A stretch of 46,183 nucleotides of DNA from contig NZ_RCWB01000038.1 of the NCBI RefSeq assembly GCF_018448885.1, positions 1 to 46,183 on the forward strand, written 5' to 3'. Source of the stretch: Photorhabdus caribbeanensis (lineage in GTDB: Bacteria; Pseudomonadota; Gammaproteobacteria; Enterobacterales; Enterobacteriaceae). A program made the position numbers and the translations under genes. Positions 18,155 through 31,500 of the stretch are shown here, one piece after another. The notes under the pieces are model-generated. The model saw nothing but the letters and a program-made list of their open reading frames with translations. It ran no database searches and was not told the DNA's origin. Position 1 is the first letter of the stretch. Each line of letters starts with the position of its first letter.

Positions 18155-18586
18155 ATGAAAGATAGCGTTGTTAAACAAGAAGGTATTGTTAAAGCTGAAT
18201 TCCTCTCTCAAGCATTAGAAAATATAACCAGTGAGAATGATATTTCACAACAGACTCAAAACGTGAAGAATATCCCCAAGACATTGACACTGAGTGAATC
18301 ATTCTGGTGCGAACGTCTTACTATGTTTCAGCCCCTTCAATTACCTTTTGAAAGCGCCGGGAGCCAGGCAGAACCCAAATGGGTAATGAGTCCCTGGCAA
18401 CCACTACTACCCAAAAACAGTGAAGGGGATGCATGGCGGATCTTATTACAAGCATTCGTCATTTATCTTGCGCGTTTGACTCAGCTGGCTGAATTCCAAA
18501 TTGGTTGGTGTGTGAATGAGGCAACTGTTTTAGCTCAGGCTTTGAATAGGGTGTTGGCAATCAGTTTTGAAAAGGAGGTGGCGTGA
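18155..18586 (+). CDS. Collapsed NRPS: N-terminal half-C fragment fused in frame to the C-terminal tail
   Basis: A 143-residue ORF. Residues 1-122 match the N-terminus of the intact synthetase: MKDS start, ENIT, SFWCERL, LQPLQLPFE, FVIYLARLTQ, FQIGWCV. The last 20 residues (TVLAQALNRVLAISFEKEVA) match its extreme C-terminus (TALAQILNRALAIHYDEEAS), past the thioesterase His. The junction lies at about 18521-18526, where both parents carry AAC-like microhomology. All A, T, C and thioesterase domains are missing, so no catalysis is possible. The frame is still open, and leader, start and terminator are intact. It is probably a young deletion remnant; a retained structural or regulatory role cannot be excluded. 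Confidence 0.85.
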   Translation: MKDSVVKQEGIVKAEFLSQALENITSENDISQQTQNVKNIPKTLTLSESFWCERLTMFQPLQLPFESAGSQAEPKWVMSPWQPLLPKNSEGDAWRILLQAFVIYLARLTQLAEFQIGWCVNEATVLAQALNRVLAISFEKEVA

Positions 18587-18800
18587 TACTCATAAGTAAG
18601 GAATATTGGATAATTTAATGTTGGTGTGACAATCCGGTATATATGGTTTATACCGGATTGTTTTTGTTTTAAAACAAAATAAGAGAATTGATAATTTCCA
18701 TGTGGGTTATTTAGTCAAGTTTTTTCTGTCATTGATAGTAATTTAATCTAATCTGGTTTTGTTTTTTTATTGATTTTCTTTGCTATATGTAAAAATACAT
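18587..18800 (+). repeat. NRPS trailer repeat, copy 2
   Basis: Homologous to trailers at 15756 and 36238: GAATATTGG, the CAATCCGGTATA hairpin, GGGTTATTTAGTCAAG and a T-rich tail. It confirms that the collapsed ORF sits in a complete cassette. Confidence 0.8.
18630..18671 (+). terminator. Intrinsic terminator of the collapsed NRPS cassette
   Basis: A perfect 12-bp stem (18630-18641 with 18649-18660) with a seven-base loop is followed by a T-rich run. It lies 43 bases after the stop of the 143-codon ORF. Confidence 0.9.
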
Positions 18801-19599
18801 TTCATTGTTGTTTTCATGAATCATTAAGAATAATTAATGTAAATTTTAAAAAAAATAGCCTTATATTATCTATTGTTAATATTGGTCAATATAATGTCTA
18901 TATATTTCTCTGATATCTTGAAATTAAACTATAAATTAATAAATGTCGCAGGGCGTAAAGTAAATTACCTTGTAGAACAATTTACTTGGGGGATATTGTC
19001 ATTGTAATGAATGATTCATTACATAGCTTATTGTTTTATAACATTAATGTTTGTTGTAATATAGTGTGCAATAAAGCCATTTCTAGTTTTAAATTGTTTC
19101 TTTATGGTATTAAATATAATAATATTTATATCGAATTTATAATCTTGTTATTATAAAACAATATAATGAATTTAATTTTAATTTGTATTGGTTCGTTTAC
19201 GGTATTTACATTAATCATATTATTTATTTGTTGAAAAATAGTGTGTTATGAATTACTTTAACCCAGGCTTATATCTTCAAATAATTGAATATATAGGATG
19301 GCGTGTAAATGTTGAATAAGTTACATTTGTAATTGAAATATTAGTTAATTATTAAGATAAGAAATTTATTTTATAGATAATTATCAAAGTAAATTTTTTG
19401 ATAATTGATGGTTAATTTATTCATTTTATCTTCATGAATTTTTAATTTGTTTTTGAAATAATTTTAACTAGATATTAATAGGAAATTAGATAAAATACAG
19501 GAGTGATTTGGTATTTACATATGATTAAATACAGTTAACGATTCCATTTTAAATGATGGAATTCAACGTCAGCCAATTAAAATTGCAGTCAACTAATAG
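18801..19599. other. AT-rich spacer before the intact synthetase
   Basis: No supported gene. A stretch near 19090-19130 (TGTTTCTTTATGGTATTAAATATAATAAT-like) resembles DNA at about 37040-37085 before the second synthetase, so the leader homology extends weakly upstream. Otherwise only AT-rich noncoding sequence. Confidence 0.5.
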
Positions 19600-19869
19600 A
19601 ACTTATCTAAAAAACAGAGACAAAAATAAAATATTTTATTCCGGATTATTAAGATGAATTATTTATTCTGTTGTCAGGAAAATTAGCGTCAAAAAATTGT
19701 TAATTAATTGTTGTCAATCGGACTGTGGCATCCCGTATCTGAATGTCTTGAATTGATGTCAGATGTGTCCGTTTTTATTTCTTGGGGGCAAGAAGCGATA
19801 AAGAAATATTGGTAATGGTTGTCAGAAATGACAGTTTTCAAATTTCTAACAGATTCGTTGAGGTAGTAA
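19600..19869 (+). repeat. NRPS leader repeat, copy 3 (of the intact five-module gene)
   Basis: Contains AAGATGAATTATTTATT, the hairpin TTCTTG-GGGG-CAAGAA (19779-19794), a weaker TGTC/GACA hairpin (19820-19833), then ATTTCTAACAGATTCGTTGAGG six bases before the ATG. The GAGG serves as ribosome binding site. The promoter probably lies in or above this block, but no consensus is clear. Confidence 0.85.
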
Positions 19870-22530
19870 ATGAAAGATAGCATTACTCAAGCAGGAAGTG
19901 CTTTTAAAGCTGAACTCCTCTCTCAAACATCAGAAAATATAACCAACGTAAATAATATTTTGCCACCGACTCAGAATGTAAAGAATATTCCCCAGGTGTT
20001 TACATCCAGTGAATCATTTTGGTGTGAACGTCTTGCTGCTTTGCAACCCCTACAATTACCTTTTGAAACCACGGGAGAACAAGCGGAACCCCGTTGGGTA
20101 ATCAGTGACTGGCAGTCCCCGTTGCCAAAAGATGGTGCAGAGGAGCCATTACGAACGTTGTTGCAGGCATTCGTTATCTATCTTGCGCGTCTGACTCAGC
20201 AGACGATATTCCAAATTGGTTGGTGCGTGGATGGAGTAAACGATAAGTCGGCAGATTTGGCGCCGGTGGTGCCAATGGTCGTTGAGATGGAGTTTGATAA
20301 GCCCTGGCATGTGGCAGCGAACTGGTTGGATGGTGAGTTGGCTCGGTTGAGCCGGTACCACACATTTAGTCGAGATCTCCTTTCGCGCTCTCCTTCATTG
20401 TGGTCTATTCCGGCATTGACAACTCATTGTCCGTGGCGGATTGCGGTTTCTGTCATAGCGGAAGGTAGGCCGTGTGATCAGGCGACGCTGGGCGAATTAC
20501 TGACGCTCCAAATCAATGCGCAGGGCGGTTTTCGTTGGATTTACGATGAAAACCGCTTGAGCACGAAAATGGTTCTGCGCATGGGTGAACATTTACAGAT
20601 GCTGGCAGCTTCAAAAAGGCAGGGAGAGGAAGTTCCTATCTGGCAGCTTAATTTGTTGTCTGAGGCTGAACGTACCCTGCTGCTGGAAACCTGGAACGCC
20701 ACGGAAACCTCTTATCCTGACCCATTATGTATTCATCAATTATTTGAGCAACAGGCAGAACAAGCCCCGCACGCCACGGCGTTGGAATATCAACAACAGA
20801 CCCTCAGTTATGCGCAATTGAATACTCGTGCTAACCGACTGGCTCATCAACTGATTGCGCTGGGCGTTACACCAGACCGGCGGGTAGTGATTTGTGTGGA
20901 ACGCTCCCCGATGATGGTGGTGTCATTGTTGGCGGTGTTGAAAGCCGGCGGGGCTTATGTGCCGCTGGATTCAACTTATCCGCGGGAACGTCTGGCATAT
21001 ATTCTGAGCGATAGTGCGCCGTCAGTGGTGCTGGTTGATGAAGCTGGCCGGGCGGCGCTGGGCGAACAGGCGCTGGCAGGGCTGACGGTATTGGACCCGA
21101 ATATCCAACTTGACCAGCCCGATAGCAACCCGCAGATTCCAGCGTTAACGCCACAGCACCTGGCTTATGTGATTTACACCTCTGGCTCAACTGGACAGCC
21201 GAAAGGGGTGATGGTGGAACATCAGGCGATTTATCAACGTTATCTGGGCTTTAATGACACCTATGCTGTCACCGCGCAAGACCGGCTATTGCAATTTGCC
21301 GCGTTTGCGTTTGATGTTTCAGTAGAAGATTTCTTCTCGTCATTATGCAACGGAGCCACACTGGTTATCCGGGATGATAGCTGGCTGGCCTCGATACCAG
21401 AATTTGTGGCCTTAACCCGGCAATATCGTATCACGGTGATGTCACTGCCGACTTTATTCTGGTCTGAACTGGCAGCCAGAGATCTTGGATTACCGCTGCC
21501 GGATTGTCTCCGGCTCATCATCATTGGGGGTGAGGCGGTGAAAAAGAGCGCCATTCAGGAGTGGTTTAAACAGGCAGGCCACCGGCCCCGGTTATTGAAT
21601 GGTTATGGCCCGACGGAAAACACCGTGACGGTAACTTATAAGGATGTGTTATCCCCGGAAGATGCCCGTTCTATCGGCCGACCGGCTAAAAATGCCCGTA
21701 TCTATCTGTTGGACGGATATGGCGAACTGGTGCCCGCAGGTTGCGTAGGCGAGATGTACATTGGCGGCGTGGGTGTGGCTCGGGGTTATCTTAACCGGCC
21801 AGCATTGAGCGTGGAACGTTTTATGCTGGACCCTTTTAGTCCGGTATCCGGCGAACGGATGTATCGCTCTGGGGATTTGGCCCGCTACCTGCCGGACGGT
21901 GATTTCGAATTCTTGGGCCGCAACGATGAGCAGGTTAAAATCCGCGGTTTTCGAATTGAACTGGGGGAAATTGAAACCCGACTGACGGAACACCCGGCGG
22001 TACAAGAGGCGGCGGTGCTGGCATTGGATGGCGATCAGGGCAAGCGGCTGGTGGCCTATGTGGAGGCGGAAGCGAATGAGCGATTAGCGGCTGATTTGCG
22101 TGAATACTTGAGTGCTATTTTACCTGACTATATGGTGCCGACGGCCTTTGTACGTCTGGATACCTTCCCGCAGACCCCGAGTGGCAAGTTAGATCGTCGG
22201 GCGTTGCCTGCGCCAGGGGAAGACGATTTTGCCCGTCAGATTTATGAAGCCCCACAAGGCAAGGCTGAAATCACCTTGGCGGCTATCTGGCGTGAATTAT
22301 TGGGCATTGAACAAATCAGCCGTCATGACAGTTTCTTTGCGTTGGGTGGTCATTCCCTACTCGGCGTACAGATGATTGAGCGTTTGCGTCACCTGGGTTT
22401 GACACTGACGGCGCGTGATCTGTTCCAGTCTCCGGTGCTGTCGGCATTGGCTCAAACGTTGGGGCAGCATCAAGCTGTGATCGTGCCGCCTAACGTCATC
22501 ACTCCAGCCACCACAGCGCTGACGCCGGAG
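19870..22530 (+). other. Module 1: half-C remnant, A1, T1
   Basis: The starter keeps only the C-terminal half of a condensation domain (SFWCERL to the A-domain linker LLLETWNATE). It lacks the catalytic His motif, so it cannot condense and probably acts as a structural lead-in. A1 spans about 20725-22211 (pocket DVESIGGVTK), and the T1 serine codon is at 22354. Confidence 0.8.
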
Positions 22531-25500
22531 ATGTTGCCGCTGATTGATTTAACTCAGACTGACATTGATCGCATCGTCGAGCAGGTACCGGGGGGAATGA
22601 TGAATATTCAGGATATCTATGGGTTGTCGCCATTGCAGGACGGTATCCTGTTCCACCACCTGTTGGAACAGGAAGGCGATCCCTATCTGGTGCTCTATCC
22701 GGTAGCTTTTGCTAACCGCTCTTTGCTGGATCGTTATCTGGCGGCGGTGCAACAGGCGATTGATCGCCATGATATCTTGCGGACGGCGTTTATTTGGCAA
22801 GGATTGTCAGCCCCGGCGCAGGTGGTCTGGCGTCAGGCTCGGTTGCCTGTGACAGAACTGACGCTAGATCCGGCTGACGGCCCAGTGATTGACCAGTTAA
22901 CCCGGCGTTTTGATCCTGCGCAGTATCGTCTTGATTTGAGTCAGGCGCCGCTACTGCATTTTGTTATCGCTCAGGAAACCGATGGCCGCTGGTTCTTACT
23001 GGAATTGCAGCATCACTTGATTGGCGACCATGAAACGATGGAAGTGATGCATCGTGAAGTGCGGGCCTACTTTACCGGACAGGGGGAGCATTTGCTTGCG
23101 CCGGTGCCGTTCCGTAATTTGGTGGCTGAGGCCCGGTTGGGAGTGAGTCAGGCAGCGCATACCCGTTTCTTCACTGATATGTTGGCGGCAGTGGATGAGC
23201 CAACGTTGCCGTTCGGGTTGACGGGGGTGCATCGTGATGGATCTCAGAAGACGGAATCTCATCGGATGTTAGCTCCTGAGCTAAATGACCGTCTGCGCAA
23301 TCAGGCTCGGTGTTTGGGCGTCAGTCTGGCGGCGTTGTGTCATCTGGCTTGGGCGCAAGTGTTATCGCGCACCAGCGGACAGGAGAAAGTGGTATTTGGC
23401 ACCGTCCTGTTTGGGCGCATGGCCGTGGGGGAAGGAATGGGATTGTTCATCAATACCCTGCCGCTGCGGCTGGATATGGATGAGACCCCGGTACGGGACG
23501 GTGTGCGGGAGGCGCATTTGCGGCTGGCTGAATTGTTGGAGCATGAGCATGCGCCATTGGCGCTGGCCCAACGAGGCAGTGGGGTTGACAGCGGTACGCC
23601 GCTCTTTAGCGCCCTGTTGAACTATCGCCACAATGAGCAGCCAGATCCTTTAGATGAAACAATGGCCGGAATTGAATTCCTGGGCGAACAGGAGCGAACC
23701 AACTACCCGTTTGTATTGTCAGTGGAGGATGGCGGTTCTACTCTAGGGCTGACGGCTCAGGTAGTGCAACCGTTTGATCCGGAAAGCCTCTGCGGTTATA
23801 TGCAACAGGCACTGGAGAGTTTGGTGGAAGCGCTGGAGCAAACCCCGGAAATGCCCGTTCGGGTATTGAATATCCTGCCGGAAGCGGAGCGTACCTTGTT
23901 GTTAGAAACCTGGAACGCCACGGAAACCGTTTATCCTGAACAGTTATGTATTCATCAGCTGTTTGAACAACAGGTGGAGAGAACTCCAACAGCAACGGCG
24001 CTGATAGCAGGAGATAAGGCTCTGAGCTATACAGAACTGAATACCTGTGCTAACCGGCTAGCTCGTCAGTTAATCGAACAAGGGGTTCGTCCCGGTGATC
24101 ATATTGCGCTTTTGCTAGAGCGATCGATAGAACTGGTGGTGGCGCAATTGGCTATTCTGAAAGTCGGCGCTGTTTATGTGCCGGTTGATCCCAGTGTGCC
24201 GGATGAGCGGAAGAATTGGCTGATAAATGACTGTTCAGCTAAGTTGCTGATTACTGATGAACAATCTGAGATTCCGGTCGGCCTCTTGGTTCCGCTGTTT
24301 CGTCTCTCGGATGAGACAGACACGAGCAGAGAGCAAGATTGCTTCAACCCTGATTTACCGCATTCCAGCACTGATTTAGCGTATATTATGTACACCTCCG
24401 GTTCTACCGGGACCCCCAAAGGGGTGTTGGTGCCCCATCGTGCGGTGGTCCGGCTGGTCATTAATAATGGTTATGCCGAAATCAGTCAGGATGATCGAGT
24501 TGCCTTCACGGCTAATCCGGCTTTCGATGCCAGCACATTTGAAGTCTGGGCGCCGTTACTCAATGGCGGGGCATTGGTGGTTATTGATCGTGCCACGTTA
24601 TTAACACCACAGGAGTTAGTGCGGGTTTTACAGGCTCACCGCATCACGGTTCTGTGGCTGACTATCGGGTTGTTTAACCGGCTGGCGGCAGAGTTATCGC
24701 CGGTTCTGCCGCAGATTAACATCCTAATTTTCGGGGGAGATATACCCGATTTACAGGTGATTGCTCAGGTTCTGGATAATCGCCCGCCGCAACAGTTATT
24801 ACAAGCTTATGGTCCGAGTGAGGGAACCACTTTTACTACCATGTATCCTATCGTGGCATTAGCGCAGGGAGTGACTCGGATACCCATTGGTCGGCCGATA
24901 GCCAATACACGTATTTATCTGCTGGATGCTTACGGTCAGCCGGTGCCGACAGGTGCGATCGGTGAGATTTATGTGGGGGGAGATGGGGTTGCTTGCGGCT
25001 ATCTTAATCGCCCTGATCAGACTGCTGAACGTTTCCTGACAGATCCATTTAGTGATCAACCGGATGCACGCATGTATCGAACCGGGGATTTGGCTCGTTA
25101 TCTGCCGGATGGCAATCTGGAATTCCTGGGCCGTAATGACCAACAAGTTAAAATCCGCGGTTTCCGCATTGAACCGGGGGAGATTGAGAATCGTCTGGTG
25201 GAGCATCCGGCGGTGCGTGAAGCGGCTGTGTCGGCGTTAGGCGATGGGCCGGAAAAACGGCTGGTGGCCTATGTGGCGGCGGAGGCTCATGAGGGGCTGG
25301 CGATGAGTCTGCGTGATCACCTGAGTGCTATTTTACCGGATTACATGGTGCCGACAGCCTTTGTGCGTCTGGATGCGTTTCCGTTAACCCCGAATGGTAA
25401 GTTGGATCGCCGGGCATTGCCGACACCGGACAATGAAGCTTTGGCCCGTCAGGTTTATGCTGCGCCGCAAGGCGAAACGGAAATTGCGCTGGCGACGATT

Positions 25501-28500
25501 TGGCGTGAATTACTAGGGATTGAACACATCAGCCGGTATGACAGCTTTTTTGCATTGGGCGGCCACTCGTTGTTGGCTGTGCGGATGGTTGAACGCTTGC
25601 GTCACCTGGGGTTGACGCTGGCAGTGCGTGACCTGTTCCAGTCGCCAGTGTTGTTTGAATTAGCACAAACACTGGGGCAGCAATCGGTTATGGCGGTGCC
25701 GCCGAATGTCATTACGTCAGCGACAACGAAAATTACCCCGGAAATGTTGCCGCTGATTGATCTGACTCAGGCTGAGATTGACCGTATCGTCGGGCAGGTA
25801 CCGGGCGGGATGACTAATATTCAGGATATCTATGCCCTGTCGCCGTTGCAGGACGGTATTTTGTTCCACCATTTATTGGCAAGCGAAGGTGATCCCTATC
25901 TGGTGGTCAGCCAGATGGCGTTTGCTGACCGGTCTCTATTGGATCGTTATTTGGCGGCGGTGCAACAGGTGGTTGACCGCCACGATATTTTGCGTACCGC
26001 CTTTATCTGGCAAGAGTTGTCAGTACCGGCTCAGGTAGTCTGGCGTCAGGCATCTTTGTCGGTGACTGAGTTGGCGCTGAACCCGGCTGATGGTCCGGTT
26101 TGTGATCAACTTGTTCAACGTTTTAATCCCCGTCAATATCGTCTCGATTTAGGTCAGGCCCCGCTGTTGCGTTTTGTGGTGGCACAGGAGACCGATGGCC
26201 GCTGGTTGTTACTGGAATTGCAGCATCACCTGATTGGCGACCATACCGCAATGAAAGTGATGAACCGTGAAGTACAGGCGTACCTTGCCGGACAAGGGGA
26301 TAGCCTGTCTGACCCGGTACCGTTCCGCAATCTGGTGGCGCAGGCCCGGCTAGGGGGAGATCAGGAAGCGCATACCCGTTTCTTTACCGAGATGTTAGCG
26401 GAGGTGGATGAGCCAACGCTGCCGTTCGGGCTGACGGATGTGCATCGTGATGGATCTCAGGAGATAGAATCCCATCGACTGCTGACGGGCAGCTTGAACA
26501 ACCGCTTGCGTAGTCAGGCTCGGCGTTTGGGCGTCAGTCTGGCGGCGTTATGCCATTTGGCTTGGGCGCAAGTACTGTCGTGTACCAGTGGTCAGGAGAA
26601 AGTGGTGTTTGGCACCGTCCTGTTTGGGCGCATGGCAGCGGGAGAAGGGGCAGATAATGGCATGGGGTTATTTATTAATACCCTGCCGCTACGGCTGGAC
26701 ATCGATGATACGCCGGTACGGGACAGTGTACAGACAGTACATACCCGGTTGGCGGGATTGTTGGAACATGAACATGCCTCACTGGCGCTGGCTCAACGAT
26801 GCAGTGGAGTTGCCAGCGGTACGCCGCTCTTTAGTGCCTTGATGAACTACCGCCATAATGATCAGTCGGTTCCTTTGGATAAAATGATGGAAGGGATTGA
26901 ATTCTTGGGCGAACAGGAGAGCACTAACTACCCCTTCGGACTGTCAGTGGAAGATGATGGCGCCACGTTGGGGCTGATCGCTCATGTGGTGAAACCGTTT
27001 GATCCGGATCGGTTATGCAGTTATGTGCAGCAGGCGCTGGAGAGTCTGGTGGAAGCCCTTGAGCAGGCCCCAGAGACACCAATACGGGCACTGAATATCC
27101 TGCCGGAAACGGAACGCACATTATTACTGGAAACTTGGAACGCTACGGAGACCCCATATCCAGAGGCGTTATGCATTCATCAGTTATTTGAACAACAGGT
27201 GGAGAAAACCCCGGAGGCCACGGCACTGGTGTATCAAGAGCAGACACTGAGTTATGCCGAGTTAAATGCCTGCGCCAACCGGTTGGCCCATCAACTGATT
27301 GCATGTGGCGTAACGCCGGAACAACCGGTGGCGATTTGCGTGACACGCTCACCGGCGATGGTGGTGGCATTGTTGGCGGTGTTGAAAGCCGGTGGAGCTT
27401 ATGTGCCGCTAGATTCAACCTACCCGGCGGAGCGTCTGACGTATATCCTGAATGACACTGCCCCATCAGTGGTATTGGCTGATGCGATCGGACAGGCCGC
27501 ACTGGGTGACGAGGCATTGGCCGGGCTGACGGTAATTGACCCGACTATCCAGCCTGACCAACCGGACAGCAATCCATTAGTGACGGCATTAACACCACAG
27601 CATCTGGCCTATGTGATTTACACCTCCGGTTCAACCGGGCAGCCGAAAGGGGTGATGGTAGAACATCAGGCGGTGTATCGACGTTATCTGGGGGTTAATC
27701 AAATCTATGCCATCGCTGCGCAAGACCGGGTGTTGCAATTTGCGGCGTTTGCGTTTGATGTTTCAGTGGAAGAGTGCTTCTCGTCATTATGCAACGGCGC
27801 CACGCTGGTGATTCGCGATGATAGCTGGCTGGCTTCAATGGCGGAATTTATTGCTTTAGCCCGGCAAAACCGTATCACGGTGATGTTTCTGCCGACTTTA
27901 TTCTGGTCTGAACTGGCGGCTAGAGACAACGGATTATCGCTGCCTGAGTGTCTCAGACTGATCATCATTGGCAGTGAGGCGGTTAAAAAGAACGCTATTC
28001 AGGAGTGGTTTAGGCAGGAAGGCCACCGGCCTCAGCTATTGAACGCATATGGTCCGACGGAAAATACCGTGACGGCGACCTGTAAAGAAATAGTATCCCC
28101 GGCAGACGATCGTTCTATTGGTCGACCGATTCAAAATACTCGTGTCTATCTGTTGGACAAATACAGCCAACCTGTGCCATTGGGCTGCGTGGGCGAAATG
28201 TATATCGGTGGCGTGGGTGTGGCTCGGGGTTATCTGAATCGACTGACACTGAGCGAGGAACGTTTTATACCAGACTCCTTTAGTCCGATGTCTGATGGGC
28301 GGATGTATCGCACCGGAGATTTAGCGCGTTATCTGCCGAACGGTGAGCTGGAATTCTTCGGTCGTAACGACCAACAGGTTAAAATTCGCGGCTTCCGGGT
28401 TGAACTGGGGGAAATTGAAACTCGGCTGGTGGAACACCCGGCGGTGCAAGGGGCGGCAGTGCTGGCGCTGGATGATGAGCAGGGCAAACGGCTGGTGGCC

Positions 28501-31500
28501 TATGTGGAGGCACAAGAGCATGAGGGATTGGCGGTTGATTTGCGTGAACATCTGAAAGCAGTTTTACCTGACTATATGATACCGGCGGCCTTTGTACGGC
28601 TGGATAGCTTCCCGCAGACGCCGAATGGCAAGCTGGATCGCCGGGCATTACCGGCGCCGGGAGAGGCGGCGTTTGCTCGTCAAGTTTATGAAGCTCCGCA
28701 AGGGAAGATAGAAACGATGCTGGCGGCTGTCTGGTGTGAGTTACTGGGCGTTGAGCAGATTAGTCGGCATGACAGTTTCTTTGCTTTAGGCGGCCATTCA
28801 TTGCTTGCCGTGCGCATGATTGAACGATTGCGGCGTATTGGTCTGGGTGTATCGGTACAAACGCTATTCCAACATCCAACACTCTGTGTTTTGGCTCAGT
28901 CTCTGGTTCAGCATGATGAAATCCGGGTGCCTGACAACGGTATTACATCGGATACGACGGTGCTGACACCGGCGATGTTGCCGCTGATTGATTTAACTCA
29001 GGCTGATATTGACCGTATCGTCGGACAGGTACCGGGCGGGATGGCGAATATTCAGGATATTTATGCATTGTCGCCGTTGCAGGATGGTATTTTGTTCCAC
29101 CATCTACTGGAGAGTGAAGGTGATACGTATCTGTTAATCAGCCAGATGGTTTTTGCTGACCGGGCGCTGTTGGATCGCTATTTGGCGGCGATTCAACAGA
29201 CCATTGCTCGGCACGATATCTTACGTACCGCCTTTATCTGGCAAGGATTGTCAATGCCGGCGCAGGTGGTCTGGCGTCAGGCCCCATTGTCAGTGACTGA
29301 ACTGGTTCTGGACCCGGCTGATGGTCCGGTCAGCGACCAGTTAACCCGGCGTTTTGATCCCGCTCACTATCGTCTTGACCTGAGTCAAGCCCCGTTACTG
29401 CGTTTTGTTATCGCGCAGGAAACGGATGGTCGTTGGTTGTTACTGGAATTGCACCATCACTTGATTGGCGACCATGAAACGATGGAAGTGATGCACCGCG
29501 AAGTGCAGGCGTATCTGACAGGGCAAGAGGAGCATTTGCCGACGCCGGTTCCTTTCCGCAATCTGGTGGCGCAGGCTCGGTTGGGCGTCAGTCAGGAAGA
29601 ACACACCCGCTTCTTTACCGAGATGTTGGCGGAGGTGGAGGAATCGACGTTACCGTTCGGGCTGACGGAGGTGCATCGTGATGGTTCTCAGGTGACGGAA
29701 TCCTACCGGATGTTGGTTCCTGAGCTAAATGATCGTTTGCGTCGTCAGGCCCGATGTTTGGGCGTCAGTCTGGCGGCGTTGTGTCATCTGGCTTGGGCGC
29801 AGGTGTTGTCCTGTACCAGTGGTCAGCAGAGTGTCGTGTTTGGTACTGTGCTGTTTGGCCGTATGCAGGCGGGAAGCGGTGCTGACAGTGGCATGGGGTT
29901 GTTTATCAATACCTTGCCGTTGCGGCTGGATATCGATGAGACCCCAGTACGGGATAGCGTGCAAGCCGCCCATACCCGACTCGCCGGATTACTGGCGCAT
30001 GAGCATGCGTCACTGGCGCTGGCTCAACGTTGCAGTAGGGTTGCCAGCGGTACGCCACTCTTTAGCGCACTGTTGAACTATCGGCACAATGCTTTATCGG
30101 CAACGTCAGATGAACTGATCAGCGGTATTGAATTTCTTGACGCACAGGAGCGAACCAACTACCCATTTGTGCTATCGGTGGAGGATTTTGGTGAATCTCT
30201 GGGGCTGACGGCTCAGGTCGTGCAACCGTTTAAGCCGGAGAGTCTATGCGGTTATATGCAACAGGCGCTGGAGAGTCTGGTGGAAGCTTTGGAGCAAGCG
30301 CCGGAGACACCGATACGCGCCTTGAACATCTTGCCTGAAACAGAACGTACACTGTTATTAGAAACCTGGAACGCCACGAAAACCGCTTATCCTGATGCGT
30401 TATGTATTCATCAATTGTTTGAGCAGCAGGTAGAGAAGACCCCGGAGGCGACGGCGCTAATAGCGGGAGATAAAACCTTAAGCTATACGGAACTGAATAC
30501 ATGCGCTAACCAGTTGGCCCATCAGTTAATCGAACAGGGAATTCGTCCGAATGACCATGTTGCGATCCTGTTAGAGCGCTCGATGGAGCTGGTGGTGGCT
30601 CAATTGGCGATTCTCAAAGCTGGCGCTGTTTACGTGCCGGTTGATCCCAGTATGCCGGATGAGCGGAAAAATTGGCTGATAAGTGATTGTGCAGCCAAAT
30701 TGTTGCTCACGGATACACGGACTGATATTCCGGCTAACTTGACTATTCCGCGGTTGCGTATCTCGGATGAAAAAAGTGCGAACAGCGAGCAAGATCGTAT
30801 CAACCCTGATTTACCGCGTTCCAGCGCCGAGTTAGCGTATATCATGTATACCTCTGGTTCGACTGGCACACCCAAAGGGGTTTTGGTGCAGCATCGTGCT
30901 ATGGTTCGGCTGGTCATTAATAATGGCTATGCCAACATCGGGCCGGAGGATCGAGTGGCCTTTACGGCTAATCCGGCTTTCGATGCCAGCACGTTTGAAG
31001 TTTGGGCGCCGTTGCTTAACGGTGGTGCCTTAGTGGTTATCGACCGCGCCACCTTATTGACGCCACAGGAGTTAGTGCTGACTTTACAGGAGCGCCGCAT
31101 CACGGTTCTATGGCTGACTATCGGGTTGTTTAACCGGTTAGCGGCAGAGTTATCTCCCATTCTGCCGCAAATTAAGATCCTGATTTTTGGCGGAGATATA
31201 CCCGATTTACAGGTGATTGCTCAGGTTCTGGATAATCGTCCGCCACAACAATTATTGCAGGCTTATGGTCCGAGTGAGGGAACCACCTTTACCACCATGT
31301 ATCCTATCGAAACATTACCGCAGGGAGTGAGCCGGATACCTATCGGTCGGCCGATAGCCAATACCCGGGTTTATCTGCTGGATGCGTATGGTCAGCCGGT
31401 ACCGCTGGGTGTGATCGGTGAAATTTATGTCGGTGGCGATGGGGTAGCCCAAGGTTATCTCAATCGTCCTGAGTTAACCGCCGAACGTTTCCTGATCGAT

